Origin: Megaleporinus macrocephalus
Taxonomy: Eukaryota; Chordata; Actinopteri; Characiformes; Anostomidae
Direction: 5' to 3'
Length of the DNA stretch: 64,000 nucleotides
NCBI GenBank assembly: GCA_021613375.1
Contig: CM038702.1
Location: 29,343,349 to 29,407,348 of the forward strand
In this document: in pieces, positions 23,643-34,718 of the stretch
Layout: the number at the start of each line of letters is the position of its first letter
Position numbering within the stretch: the first letter of the stretch is position 1
Notes under the pieces: model-generated
What the model was told of the DNA's origin: nothing
Databases searched by the model: none
The model's input: the letters and a program-made list of their open reading frames with translations, nothing else
Position numbers and translations under genes: made by a program

Positions 23643-23970
23643 GTAAGCTTAATTTAATTTCGTTAATAACATGCAATTCTGAATACATTTACAGTTTTTT
23701 CATCAATAAAAAACTACCTTAGATTAGCTAACATGACCTTAATTAACTTGAAATTTGATTTAAACACTCTTTGTTGTGTTCTTTGCTAGCTAGCATTAGA
23801 GCTGGCATTAATGAATGATATAGAAATGACATTTCAGCTAGAGCTGATAGATATGTGAATTGTAAAAACATGATTAAGAAGTTTTCATGATACGTGGTAG
23901 TATTTAATAAGTCCGTCCGTCCATCCATCTGTCATGCAAGGCACAAATAAATGTTGGCTGTAAGCTTTTA

Positions 23971-25122
23971 GTAAGTTCACTAATCACATGACCTGTTTAC
24001 ATACATGGGTTTTGTAATACTACTAATATGTACTTATTGTTACAGTTTTTGTCAGTCAATTTGGTACATTTCTCACATCATGATTTACATTGGCATCACA
24101 ACAAGCGCATTTCTCAAAACAGCAAATATATGTGTCAATTAACTTGTCATTGCCATTGCCTATGAACAAGCTAGTCAAAATACTTAGTCATGTTGTCAGT
24201 GCAACAGTGTACATTGTAAGTATATTCTGATGGAAACTAGGTTTTGATTATAAGAATGCTGCAAATTCTGTGGCATGTTACAGTTTTTCTCAGTCACTTT
24301 GGAGCATTTCTCAGATCAGAATTTGATTTCATTCAACTTGCACATCATTCACTTGTGCACATCAAATCGCCATTTATCATTCCTTTATACAAACAGCAAA
24401 TTATGTAGAGCACTATAGCAAATGATTCTGTACAACTGTCTGCTGTTTCCCAAATTCTCAATCGCTTTTGTCATGCAAATCATAATATATTATAGGTCAA
24501 CTGTGTCCTCAATAATCCAAATTTTTCGTAGAGGGAACAGGTGTGTAATCCAAATAACTCTATACTGTAATACTATACGTTTACAGTACACACTAACACT
24601 TCATATTACAATTTTACATATTTTCTAAAAGTATACTCAACTGTGTGCTACTTGTGTACCACACAGGTCTGCAGGGCTACCTCACAGGGGTGGCAGAGGT
24701 CCCCTTTTTACACCTCAGCAGGAGGATGCCATCTGTAAAATGGTCATAGCTAATAATGCTATTAGACTTTGGGAGATCCAGAGTGCCATTATAGACAACC
24801 ATGACATCTTTGAAAACATACAGTCAGTAAGCATCTCAACTATTGACAGAGTGCTTAGAAAAAAACAGATGAGAATGAAACAGTTGTACCGTGTACCATT
24901 TGAAACGAATGGTGACAGAGTGAAGGAGCTTTGCTATCAGTATGTGCAGGTAAATCATCTGTGTGCATACAGTAACTACCCATTTCAGTAAATAGTTCAT
25001 TGTGTAATGGTACAGTAAATTTGACTAACATGTACATTTGATGTGATCTTCAGTGAATTCTGTTAAGATTATAAGTTTATGTCATTTGTTTTTGTATCTT
25101 CTGAAATGTAGAATATAATGGA
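23971..25122 (+). repeat. Tandem duplicate of the transposon left part (copy A)
   Basis: Nearly identical to 25123-26821 (copy B), including 72 bp outside the transposon, but lacking an internal block of about 547 bp (25648-26194 in copy B). It carries the left inverted repeat (element start at 24043), a truncated first exon, and transposase exon 2 (24667-24949). It stops just inside exon 3. The deletion removed the transposase promoter and start codon. The junction to copy B lies at 25122/25123. Confidence 0.93.
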
Positions 25123-25194
25123 GTAAGTTCACTAATCACATGACCTGTTTACATACATGGGTTTTGTAATACTACTAATATGTACTTATTGTTA

Positions 25195-25540
25195 CAGTTT
25201 TTGTCAGTCAATTTGGTACATTTCTCACATCATGATTTACATTGGCATCACAACAAGCGCATTTCTCAAAACAGCAAATATATGTGTCAATTAACTTGTC
25301 ATTGCCATTGCCTATGAACAAGCTAGTCAAAATACTTAGTCATGTTGTCAGTGCAACAGTGTACATTGTAAGTATATTCTGATGGAAACTAGGTTTTGAT
25401 TATAAGAATGCTGCAAATTCTGTGGCATGTTACAGTTTTTCTCAGTCACTTTGGAGCATTTCTCAGATCAGAATTTGATTTCATTCAACTTGCACATCAT
25501 TCACTTGTGCACATCAAATCGCCATTTATCATTCCTTTAT
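25195..25540 (+). repeat. Left terminal inverted repeat with two direct repeats
   Basis: Outer direct repeat 25195-25232 and inner direct repeat 25433-25471 share agtttttNtcagtcaNtttgg and catttctcaNatca. They start about 238 bp apart. Between them are blocks paired with the right end: ggcatcacaacaag, tgtcagtgcaacagtg and ctgatggaaactag. Confidence 0.85.
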
Positions 25541-25930
25541 ACAAACAGCAAATTATGTGGAGCACTATAGCAAATGATTCTGTACAACTGTCTGCTGTTT
25601 CCCAAATTCTCAATCGCTTTTGTCATGCAAATCATAATATATTATACTTTTCTCTACTAAACTGTCCTACCCCACCAAAACACCTAGCCATTAGTTAATT
25701 GTATACATCATTATAATCAAAATAGTTAAGCCAGTTGTCAGGACCTAATAAGCAGATTTTATACACTTCTAGTGGACTTTTTTTTGTAAATATTGTTTGG
25801 TGATTAGCTCTAAGGTGAATCATGACTTTTACTAATGAAGGGGCGTGTCTGATGCTCTAGATCAACCAATGATCAAGCAGTTTTCTGAAACTACTCTAAG
25901 GTGCATCTCATGAACCTTCATTTGGCAGGC

Positions 25931-25971
25931 ATATATAGACTAAGCAAAACACAGTTCTACAATTTCTAACA
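25931..25971 (+). promoter_or_regulatory. Transposase TATA box and leader
   Basis: TATATA at 25932-25937 lies 35-40 bp upstream of the transposase ATG at 25972. This is compatible with a short 5' leader. Confidence 0.5.
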
Positions 25972-27497
25972 ATGGAAGATCCACAAAGAAATGATCAGGC
26001 TCAACAGCCAGATGTAAGAAGAGCAGTAAGAGTGCGTCGAAGGGGAGTAAGGAGGCATAACAGAGGGAGAGGTAGAAGAGGCCATGGACATAGGCATGTT
26101 GCAGATGAAAAAGGGCCACACTTATAGACCATGTTGTCAATCATGACCTAACAATGGCTGAAGCTGGCCGAAGGGTGCAGCCAAATGTTGGTAGGTCAAC
26201 TGTGTCCTCAATAATCCAAATTTTTCGTAGAGGGAACAGGTGTGTAATCCAAATAACTCTATACTGTAATACTATACGTTTACAGTACACACTAACACTT
26301 CATATTACAATTTTACATATTTTCTAAAAGTATACTCAACTGTGTGCTACTTGTGTACCACACAGGTCTGCAGGGCTACCTCACAGGGGTGGCAGAGGTC
26401 CCCTTTTTACACCTCAGCAGGAGGATGCCATCTGTAAAATGGTCATAGCTAATAATGCTATTAGACTTTGGGAGATCCAGAGTGCCATTATAGACAACCA
26501 TGACATCTTTGAAAACATACAGTCAGTAAGCATCTCAACTATTGACAGAGTGCTTAGAAAAAAACAGATGAGAATGAAACAGTTGTACCGTGTACCATTT
26601 GAAACGAATGGTGACAGAGTGAAGGAGCTTTGCTATCAGTATGTGCAGGTAAATCATCTGTGTGCATACAGTAACTACCCATTTCAGTAAATAGTTCATT
26701 GTGTAATGGTACAGTAAATTTGACTAACATGTACATTTGATGTGATCTTCAGTGAATTCTGTTAAGATTATAAGTTTATGTCATTTGTTTTTGTATCTTC
26801 TGAAATGTAGAATATAATGGAGCTGGAATCAAGTGAGCAACCTCATCGATTCATATAAGTGGATGAGGCTGGCTTTAACCTGACAAAAGGCAAAAGGCAT
26901 GGTCGAAATATTATTTGACACAGAGCCACTGTTGATGTACCTGGCCAACAAGGAGGGAACATCACTATGTGCGCAGCCATTTCAGAACTGGGTGTGCTAA
27001 CTCATATTTCCACCTTAGGGCCATACAACACACAGCATCTCGTCACATTCATAGATACACTCTACAGGGATCTCATCCCAGATGGTGAGATGGCTCTAAA
27101 TGATTGTGAAAATGCTCCAAATTTAACAAATTATGTGCTAATTTGGAACAATGTAAGATTCCATCATTCAAACACCATCAGGCAATGGTTTGCAACCCAC
27201 AACAGGATTCTGGTGCTATTTCTCCCACCCTATTCCCCATTTCTGAACCCAATTGCAGAGTTCTTCTCTGCATGGAGGTGGAAGGTTTATAATCGGCAGC
27301 CTCATACTCAGATGACTCTGCTGGGTGCCATGGATGCAGCATGTGAGGACATCACAGCAGAATCTTGCAGAGGCTGGATTAGACATTCCAAAATATTCTT
27401 TCCTCACTGCATTGCAAGGAAAGATATCCGTTGTGATGTGGAGGAGAATGTGGCCCAACAGACAAGAACGTCAGGAGGTATAGAAAAAGCACTGTGA
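25972..27497 (+). pseudogene. IS630/Tc1/mariner-type transposase, three exons, inactivated
   Basis: Exon 1, 25972-26239 (MEDPQRNDQAQQPDV, then an Arg/Gly/His-rich stretch and a helix-turn-helix). Exon 2, 26366-26648 (NNAIRLWEIQSAII, RMKQLYRVPF). Exon 3, 26811-27497 with the DDE core. All introns are GT-AG. It resembles a transposase family common in fish genomes that ends NPI-x-EFFSAWRWKVY. The first Asp is kept (VDEAGFN). The second Asp is Asn (IWNNVRFHHS) and one Glu of the usual NPIEE is Ala (NPIAEFF). Exon 1 has a 1-bp deletion near 26113, and exon 3 has stops after HRFI and after GRNII. It is therefore dead at several points. Such transposases cut and paste the element at TA sites. Confidence 0.85.
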
Positions 27498-27764
27498 TTT
27501 GCACTGTGCAATGCTGCTTGTTTCCTAGGTTTAAATTTCTGAACATTTTATTCTTTGTGCAAAGTAATGTTTTTCCAGACTTGTCTTTGGTTTGTTTATT
27601 TTTTTGTTACAATGACATGAACCATCAATACATTTCTTTACAAACAAAGAATGCATCAATGGATTTCTGTCCGTTTTCTTACAATCATGCTCCCATAAAC
27701 AGTAATGTGTCATTTTATACTGCTAAAATTGACATATGCTTAATAAAACATGTTTAATCTGTCA

Positions 27765-28138
27765 TCAAAATTGTTTTGAGAAATGCACACACTGGTGCAA
27801 ATAATAATCCTGATTTGAGAAATGCTCCAAAGCGACTGAGAAACTGTAATTGATATGCCACAGAATGTGCATTGTTCTTATAATCAAAAGCTAGTTTCCA
27901 TCAGAATATGATCACTGTTGCACTGACACACAGACTAGACATTCTGATGGCACTGACAAGTTGACTGACAAATATTTGCTTTTGAGGCAAAAACAAAGAA
28001 TTCTAAGTGAGGTACATGCTTTTGCATGTATTTTAGTGAGTTTTGCTGTTTGCATTATTTGTTTTGAGAAATGCACTTGTTGTGATGCCAGTGTTAATTA
28101 TGATGTGAGAAACAAACCAAATCAACTGAGAAAAACTC
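27765..28138 (-). repeat. Right terminal inverted repeat with two direct repeats
   Basis: Its reverse complement aligns block by block with the left repeat. The inner motif (gctccaaagcgactgagaaa, 27826-27845) and the outer motif (aaccaaatcaactgagaaaa, near 28115) are about 290 bp apart. Compared with the right ends in tandem copies 2 and 3, 214 bp is missing here between two CAAA tetramers. Confidence 0.85.
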
Positions 28139-28353
28139 TAATGGAAATAGAAGAGGCTTGCTGATAAATTGTGCAGCACAATCTACACAACGGTCAATTA
28201 CTGTAAACTTGTAAAATATATTGGCGATGTACTTGATGACAAAAAGCGTCCATCCTTGGCACCATGAATGAAACACGAGAGGTTTTTTTTAATGTACTTA
28301 TTGCTCATGCATTCTATGGAACTGTAGTTAATAAACTGTTTTCTTCAATTTAG

Positions 28354-29538
28354 TGGTTCTTAATCTGGAAGTCAACCCAGCTCTTCAGATGCTCCTGAGA
28401 TCAGCCCCATCTGTTCAGATGCTCCTGAGACCAGCCTCAGCTTTTCAGATGATCCTGAGACCAGCCCATTCTCTACAGATGGTCGTGAGGCCAACCACAG
28501 CTCTTCAGATGCACCTGAGGCCCACAGCTCTTCAGATGAACTCAATCCAGTTCTCTCCCCTGTTATATCTAAAAAAATGAGAATTCCACAGACAAGTACC
28601 CCTGCAAGAAAAGAGAAATCATGTCAAATGGTAAATTATTAGCTTCACTATACTTTTAAGGTTATTGCATTGAACAGTCATGTTAAAGAATTATTTACCA
28701 CTACTATTTAGACTAATTTTATGTGTAGTTATATAAATGCATAGTTATATAGTCTGCCTGTTTACTTTTACTTTAAATAAGAGTTGTGTTAATTTCTCCA
28801 CTCATCCAGAATGCATTGATGTCACAACTCGGCCAGCTCGTGCTGCAGCAAAAACTTAGATGTGCCTGGCATTTTTATGCTGCCTGCTGTTGGGAAACTT
28901 AATAAAACATACACCACTTTAAATCTGACTAAACATAGGATGTGTATATCCACAATGTTTAAAGGATTAACTAGGCCAGTTTATTTAAGGTGTGACAAAT
29001 GTATGTTTAAATTTTTGTTGTAACCTTCAGGTTTAATAATAAAATGTTTATATATTACATCTGCTAAAAGGCTATGAATAAACTTCTGTCACAGCTCTAA
29101 CTACTAATATGTTTTCTTTCATCTAGTGTCCAGCTCGACATTTGATCCTACCTTTCCCTGCAAGAAAAGAAGAAGGAAGATCAATCCAAGTGGTAAAATC
29201 CTATTCTCACAATGTGGGGTTTTATTGGGTTCATCTATTCATATATGTCTTTGAAGATCTTGTGGTGTATTTGTAGCGAGACCAGGTCAGTAACCCTGTA
29301 ATTGGACTGTGGAGTGTAATGAATAACTTACATTTTATCATAGGGCACAAAAGAGGTCAAAGTCCGTTGGCAGCAGTGTTCTGGGTGGTATGTGAACTTT
29401 CTCATTTGTGATTTAATTCAGAAATTAAAATTTATAAGAATGTATTTTACGTAATGTGATGCCTCATATTTTTTCATTTTTTGCAGTGGCATCAAGTGGA
29501 AAGACACATGGGAGCCTTTCAGCGAGATATTCCCTTAG
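28354..29538 (+). CDS. Unidentified multi-exon gene with chromodomain-like C terminus, copy 1
   Basis: I do not recognise the gene. Four exons fit one reading frame with GT-AG introns: 28354-28630, 29127-29192, 29344-29387 and 29487-29538 (TAG stop). The first is rich in repeats of the type SSSDAPE (about five) and ends KKMRIPQTSTPARKEKSCQM. The second repeats a PARKE motif (FPARKEEGRSIQV). The last two join to EVKVRWQQCSG and CGIKWKDTWEPFSEIFP, which resembles the end of a chromodomain (VRW...W-x-TWEP). An AATAAA follows at 29674-29679. A possible alternative last exon starts at 28810 (NALMSQLGQLVLQQKL) with its own AATAAA at 28901-28906. A TAA lies near the start of the first exon (about 28359), so the true start or an upstream exon is unknown and the copy may be a pseudogene. 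Confidence 0.55.
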
Positions 29539-29864
29539 TGATAATGATTTGAAATAACACTCATTTTAGAATTTTGATCTTTAGCATCACTCTTTCTAGG
29601 TGATGTTATTTATTCATCGTTACCCTTTGTCATTCATGAGGTTATGTCATTCATGAGGTTATGTTTATTGTTCAATAAAGATATTGTGCAACATCTTACA
29701 ATACTTGTACGTTGAATTAAAGTGTTTATCTCACACACCTTTTCTTTACCTACATATCACCTAACATTGATATAATGTTGTAATGTACTTCATGTTGTAT
29801 TTCTAATTGGTCTTCACTTGTAGCACCACATTTTCAGAATCAGTCATGTACACAATTTCAGTGA

Positions 29865-31270
29865 TACACTATATTGTCTATGTTTTGGCAAAAGTAACCA
29901 AAACTTTTGGTCATACCAGAAAGCTGCAGAAAGCTCTGGGGCATTGTTGGGTCATTATCACTTCTTTTATTGTTTAGTCAGTCACATGTTTACACCAACA
30001 ATAGATGTGTAATGATTTTCACTTATTGTAAAACATCATTATACTTTAAAATTAATGGTTGGGTTATATTTGTACCATGGAGTGCATTGTGCAGGTTTAT
30101 AGACATGGCCCTGTTTTATACTGGCGGTGTATTTAATATAAACGGTAAAGTTGTGTAATGACAAACACCTGCTGGAACATCTCACTATTTGGTTAATTGG
30201 CAACAGATCAGTAACATGATTGGATATAAAAGAGCATCCCAGAGAGTTCATGATTTAAATAAGTAAATCATGGACGTCTCATTATCCGGGCAAGAGGAGG
30301 AGAAGGGCCGTCTGGTTTGTCATCGGAACACAAAAGGCCAGCATGCATGATGGTATGTGGTAGGGGGATAAGTAGATAAGTGCACATAGCATTTGGCATT
30401 GTGCACATTTGGCAATGACAAATGACAACATTTGATGTATTGTGAACGGCAATATAGGACAAAGAAAATCCAAACTGTTGAGCATTCTGTTTTTATTGAC
30501 ATTTTTAATTTATCATCATGATAAAACAATTTTTATAAACTTGATATTTTCATAGAAACTTGAAAGGTGCCTCCTACTACTATCAGTGTTATATAAATAG
30601 TCAACGTATGAAATTTCACCCTTATATGTGAATTAGTTGCTGAATTAGAGTTGTTTAAAGTGTGTGAATTTTTGTTATTCCTGGGGGTGCTGCTGACAGT
30701 AAGAACTGCATATATGATTTATCTATCATGCAGAACCGACTAGGCAGAGATACTGGGAGTCTGATACAAAAAAATGTTCCCTGCCCATCTTTTCCACTGT
30801 TGTTGCATGACAGACTAATATTTTTGCCCTAGTCTACTGTAAGTGCTATTACTATTAAATGGACGTGTCTAGGAGTGAAAACAAAGCAGCAGACCCCCTC
30901 TGTTGCATCACTCACTACAGAACTCCAAACTGCCAATAGAAGCATTGATGTAAGAACTGGGACGATCATGAGAGCATGCCACCACTGGACTTCAGAGTAG
31001 TGGAAACGTGTTCTCTGGAGTGATCAATCACGCTTCACTATCTGGCAAATGCCAGCAGAACACTACCTTCTGGAATGCACTGTGCCAACAATAAAGTTTG
31101 GTGGAAGAGGGATAGTGGTCTGGGGTGGTTTTTCAAGGTTTGAGCCACTTAGTTCCAGTGAATGTTATTGCTAATGTCTACAAAGACATTTTAGACAAGT
31201 GTTTCCTACTTTGTGGCAGCACATTGGGGAAGAAAGTTAAATACATGGTTTGACAGGTTTGGTGTGAAAG
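29865..31270 (+). mobile_element. Degraded Tc1-like element (plus), copy 1 unit
   Basis: A terminus-like sequence (acactatattg, then ggcaaaag) lies near 29867. Transposase remnants appear at about 31015-31210: WSDQSRFTIWQMPAEHYLLE, then TVPTIKFGGRGIVVWGGFS, followed by frame breaks. It is interrupted near 31275 by a second Tc1 copy in opposite orientation. Much of 29900-30880 is AT-rich without recognisable coding sequence. The same element lies at about 35045-36450 and 42386-43791. Confidence 0.6.
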
Positions 31271-31274
31271 AACT

Positions 31275-32230
31275 CTAGTGGTCTTCACGTGCATCCATAC
31301 GTCTTGGCAATAACTCAAATTGTTGATGAAGTTATCTGCCATGGCAAAGAAAGCAGTCTTACAGGTCTTCCAGAGTTCACCAAGATTTTTTGGTTTCATC
31401 TTTTAATCCTTCTAATGGTTATGTCTGGTGACTGGGCTGGTAATATACTGGAGCACCTTGAACTTCTTTGCTTTCTGGAACTTTGATGTGGAGGCTGAAG
31501 TATGAGACGAGTGCCGTCCTGCTGCAGAATTTGCCCTCTCTTGTGGTTTGGAATGTAATGGGCAGCAAGAATGTCTTGATACTACAGGCTGTTGATGTTG
31601 CCATCCACTCTACAGAGCTCTCTGACACCCCCATACTGGATGTAACCCCAAACCATGAATTTCCCCTTCACCAAACTTGACCATTTTCTGGGTAAATCTT
31701 GGGTCCAACAGCACTATTGGGATGCTGTTCAACGCATGATTCTTCAGAAAAATCAACTTTTCACTGATTTCCACTTTTCCACTGATCCTTTCTGCAAGCT
31801 GTCCTCTGTTCAGTGCTGGTTTCTGAGCACTAATTTGGCCATGGAGATCACTGCGAGAAAATTCGACAAACTGTTCGTGTAGACACAGCGTTTTCCGGGT
31901 GACCAGTTCTCATGTAGCCCCGCTACAGTTGAAAAGGGGCTGGCCCTGGACCGTCGAAACAACAAACGGTCCTCTCGAACAGTTGTCTTAAGGGGTCTGC
32001 CTGACCTGGGCTTGTCATAAACCAGTCTCTTGAAATCGTTTTCTTATCCTCTCCGCTTGCCATTTGGATACATTAAAGATGTCTGCCACCTTCAGCAGCA
32101 GTCTTGATGATCGGCACTTTTGTGGTTGTTTGTGGTTGAATCTTCGGCATGTTGTCAGAGGTCAGGTTGCACTTCTCTTAAAAGTCTGTTGTGCCGGGGT
32201 TCTTTTTATAAACACCTGGGAATATAACTA
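31275..32230 (-). pseudogene. Tc1-like transposase relic (minus), copy 1 unit
   Basis: Read on the minus strand from an ATG at 32150 (MPKIQPQTTTKVPIIKTAAE). It continues through ERTVCCFDGPGP, RTGHPENAVSTRTV, then GKFMVWGYIQYGGV, DILAAHYIPNHKRG and a C terminus with GELWKTCKTAFFAM. Several frameshifts and stops divide it. It inserted into the end of the plus-strand Tc1 copy, next to satellite B. Identical copies are at about 36455-37411 and 43796-44750. Confidence 0.8.
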
Positions 32231-33533
32231 GTTTCAGACAGATGAACAAATACACACAGGCCCGAGACACAACTCAGATGACTCTGCTGGGTGCCATGGA
32301 TGCAGCATGTGAGGACATCACAGCAGAATCTTGCAGAGGCTGGATTAGACATTCCAAAATATTCTTTCCTCACTGCATTGCAAGGAAAGATATCCGTTGT
32401 GATGTGGAGGAGAATGTGGCCCAACAGACAAGAACGTCAGGAGGTATAGAAAAAGCACTGTGATTTGCACTGTGCAATGCTGCTTGTTTCCTAGGTTTAA
32501 ATTTCTGAACATTTTATTCTTTGTGCAAAGTAATGTTTTTCCAGACTTGTCTTTGGTTTGTTTATTTTTTTGTTACAATGACATGAACCATCAATACATT
32601 TCTTTACAAACAAAGAATGCATCAATGGATTTCTGTCCGTTTTCTTACAATCATGCTCCCATAAACAGTAATGTGTCATTTTATACTGCTAAAATTGACA
32701 TATGCTTAATAAAACATGTTTAATCTGTCATCAAAAGAACAACATTGAGAAAATCCTTACAGAGTAAACATGATTACAGTACTAATCATTTTGACTGTCT
32801 TGTTCGTAATCAATGATTAAAGAACTTTTAAATCTGATGACTCTGACATGTTTACTGATATAAATACTTACCTTTGGGGAATGAACAAAGGATTGTGAGT
32901 GAGGTACAGGCTTTAGGTGGCCAACCATTGTGTGGTGCTGTTTGAACAAATTGTTTTGAGAAATGCACACACTGGTGCAAATAATAATCCTGATTTGAGA
33001 AATGCTCCAAAGCGACTGAGAAACTGTAATTGATATGCCACAGAATGTGCATTGTTCTTATAATCAAAAGCTAGTTTCCATCAGAATATGATCACTGTTG
33101 CACTGACACACAGACTAGACATTCTGATGGCACTGACAAGTTGACTGACAAATATTTGCTTTTGAGGCAAAAACAAAGAATTCTAAGTGAGGTACATGCT
33201 TTTGCATGTATTTTAGTGAGTTTTGCTGTTTGCATTATTTGTTTTGAGAAATGCACTTGTTGTGATGCCAGTGTTAATTATGATGTGAGAAACAAACCAA
33301 ATCAACTGAGAAAAACTCTAATGGAAATAGAAGAGGCTTGCTGATAAATTGTGCAGCACAATCTACACAACGGTCAATTACTGTAAACTTGTAAAATATA
33401 TTGGCGATGTACTTGATGACAAAAAGCGTCCATCCTTGGCACCATGAATGAAACACGAGAGGTTTTTTTTAATGTACTTATTGCTCATGCATTCTATGGA
33501 ACTGTAGTTAATAAACTGTTTTCTTCAATTTAG

Positions 33534-34718
33534 TGGTTCTTAATCTGGAAGTCAACCCAGCTCTTCAGATGCTCCTGAGATCAGCCCCATCTGTTCAGAT
33601 GCTCCTGAGACCAGCCTCAGCTTTTCAGATGATCCTGAGACCAGCCCATTCTCTACAGATGGTCGTGAGGCCAACCACAGCTCTTCAGATGCACCTGAGG
33701 CCCACAGCTCTTCAGATGAACTCAATCCAGTTCTCTCCCCTGTTATATCTAAAAAAATGAGAATTCCACAGACAAGTACCCCTGCAAGAAAAGAGAAATC
33801 ATGTCAAATGGTAAATTATTAGCTTCACTATACTTTTAAGGTTATTGCATTGAACAGTCATGTTAAAGAATTATTTACCACTACTATTTAGACTAATTTT
33901 ATGTGTAGTTATATAAATGCATAGTTATATAGTCTGCCTGTTTACTTTTACTTTAAATAAGAGTTGTGTTAATTTCTCCACTCATCCAGAATGCATTGAT
34001 GTCACAACTCGGCCAGCTCGTGCTGCAGCAAAAACTTAGATGTGCCTGGCATTTTTATGCTGCCTGCTGTTGGGAAACTTAATAAAACATACACCACTTT
34101 AAATCTGACTAAACATAGGATGTGTATATCCACAATGTTTAAAGGATTAACTAGGCCAGTTTATTTAAGGTGTGACAAATGTATGTTTAAATTTTTGTTG
34201 TAACCTTCAGGTTTAATAATAAAATGTTTATATATTACATCTGCTAAAAGGCTATGAATAAACTTCTGTCACAGCTCTAACTACTAATATGTTTTCTTTC
34301 ATCTAGTGTCCAGCTCGACATTTGATCCTACCTTTCCCTGCAAGAAAAGAAGAAGGAAGATCAATCCAAGTGGTAAAATCCTATTCTCACAATGTGGGGT
34401 TTTATTGGGTTCATCTATTCATATATGTCTTTGAAGATCTTGTGGTGTATTTGTAGCGAGACCAGGTCAGTAACCCTGTAATTGGACTGTGGAGTGTAAT
34501 GAATAACTTACATTTTATCATAGGGCACAAAAGAGGTCAAAGTCCGTTGGCAGCAGTGTTCTGGGTGGTATGTGAACTTTCTCATTTGTGATTTAATTCA
34601 GAAATTAAAATTTATAAGAATGTATTTTACGTAATGTGATGCCTCATATTTTTTCATTTTTTGCAGTGGCATCAAGTGGAAAGACACATGGGAGCCTTTC
34701 AGCGAGATATTCCCTTAG
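33534..34718 (+). CDS. Chromodomain-like gene, copy 2
   Basis: Same exons as copy 1, shifted by 5180 bp: 33534-33810, 34307-34372, 34524-34567 and 34667-34718. The polyadenylation signal is at 34854-34859. I saw no coding difference from copy 1. No promoter of its own is evident; upstream are the triplicated transposon right end and satellite sequence. Confidence 0.5.

Larger units (their letters stand above)
25195..28138 (+). mobile_element. Intron-containing Tc1/mariner-superfamily transposon with IR/DR-like ends
   Basis: The element is flanked by TA on both sides (25193-25194 and 28139-28140). The outer termini are CAGTTTTTGTCAGTCA at the left and the reverse complement of GAGTTTTTCTCAGTTGA at the right. 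The inverted repeats extend for about 350 bp and each contains a second copy of the terminal motif. The left inner copy, CAGTTTTTCTCAGTCACTT, begins at 25433; the right inner copy ends at 27847. This matches the inverted repeat/direct repeat (IR/DR) layout of Sleeping Beauty-like Tc1 elements. Inside is an intron-containing transposase gene, now broken. Copies 2 and 3 of the downstream triplication show that 214 bp has been lost from the right end here, so the intact element was about 3.16 kb. Confidence 0.85.
27310..32275 (+). repeat. Segmental tandem unit, copy 1 (4966 bp)
   Basis: Starts inside the last transposase exon (agatgactctgctggg) and ends in a remnant of satellite B (gagacacaactc). 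It contains the transposase C terminus, the right inverted repeat (lacking 214 bp), the chromodomain-like gene, a Tc1 fragment in plus orientation and a Tc1 copy in minus orientation. The junction to copy 2 shows a 4-bp microhomology, ACTC, shared by the two parental breakpoints (27306-27309 and 44793-44796). Confidence 0.95.

Noticed and set aside
28353..28580. Frame with repeated LQMLLRP-type units
   Set aside because: Out-of-frame reading of the SSSDAPE repeat exon. It ends in a stop before the splice donor, whereas the SSSDAPE frame runs through it.
29907..30158. 83-codon hydrophobic frame, repeated in all three tandem copies
   Set aside because: Repetition only reflects the segmental duplication. 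It lies after the AATAAA of the preceding gene, in Tc1-like debris, with no family match.
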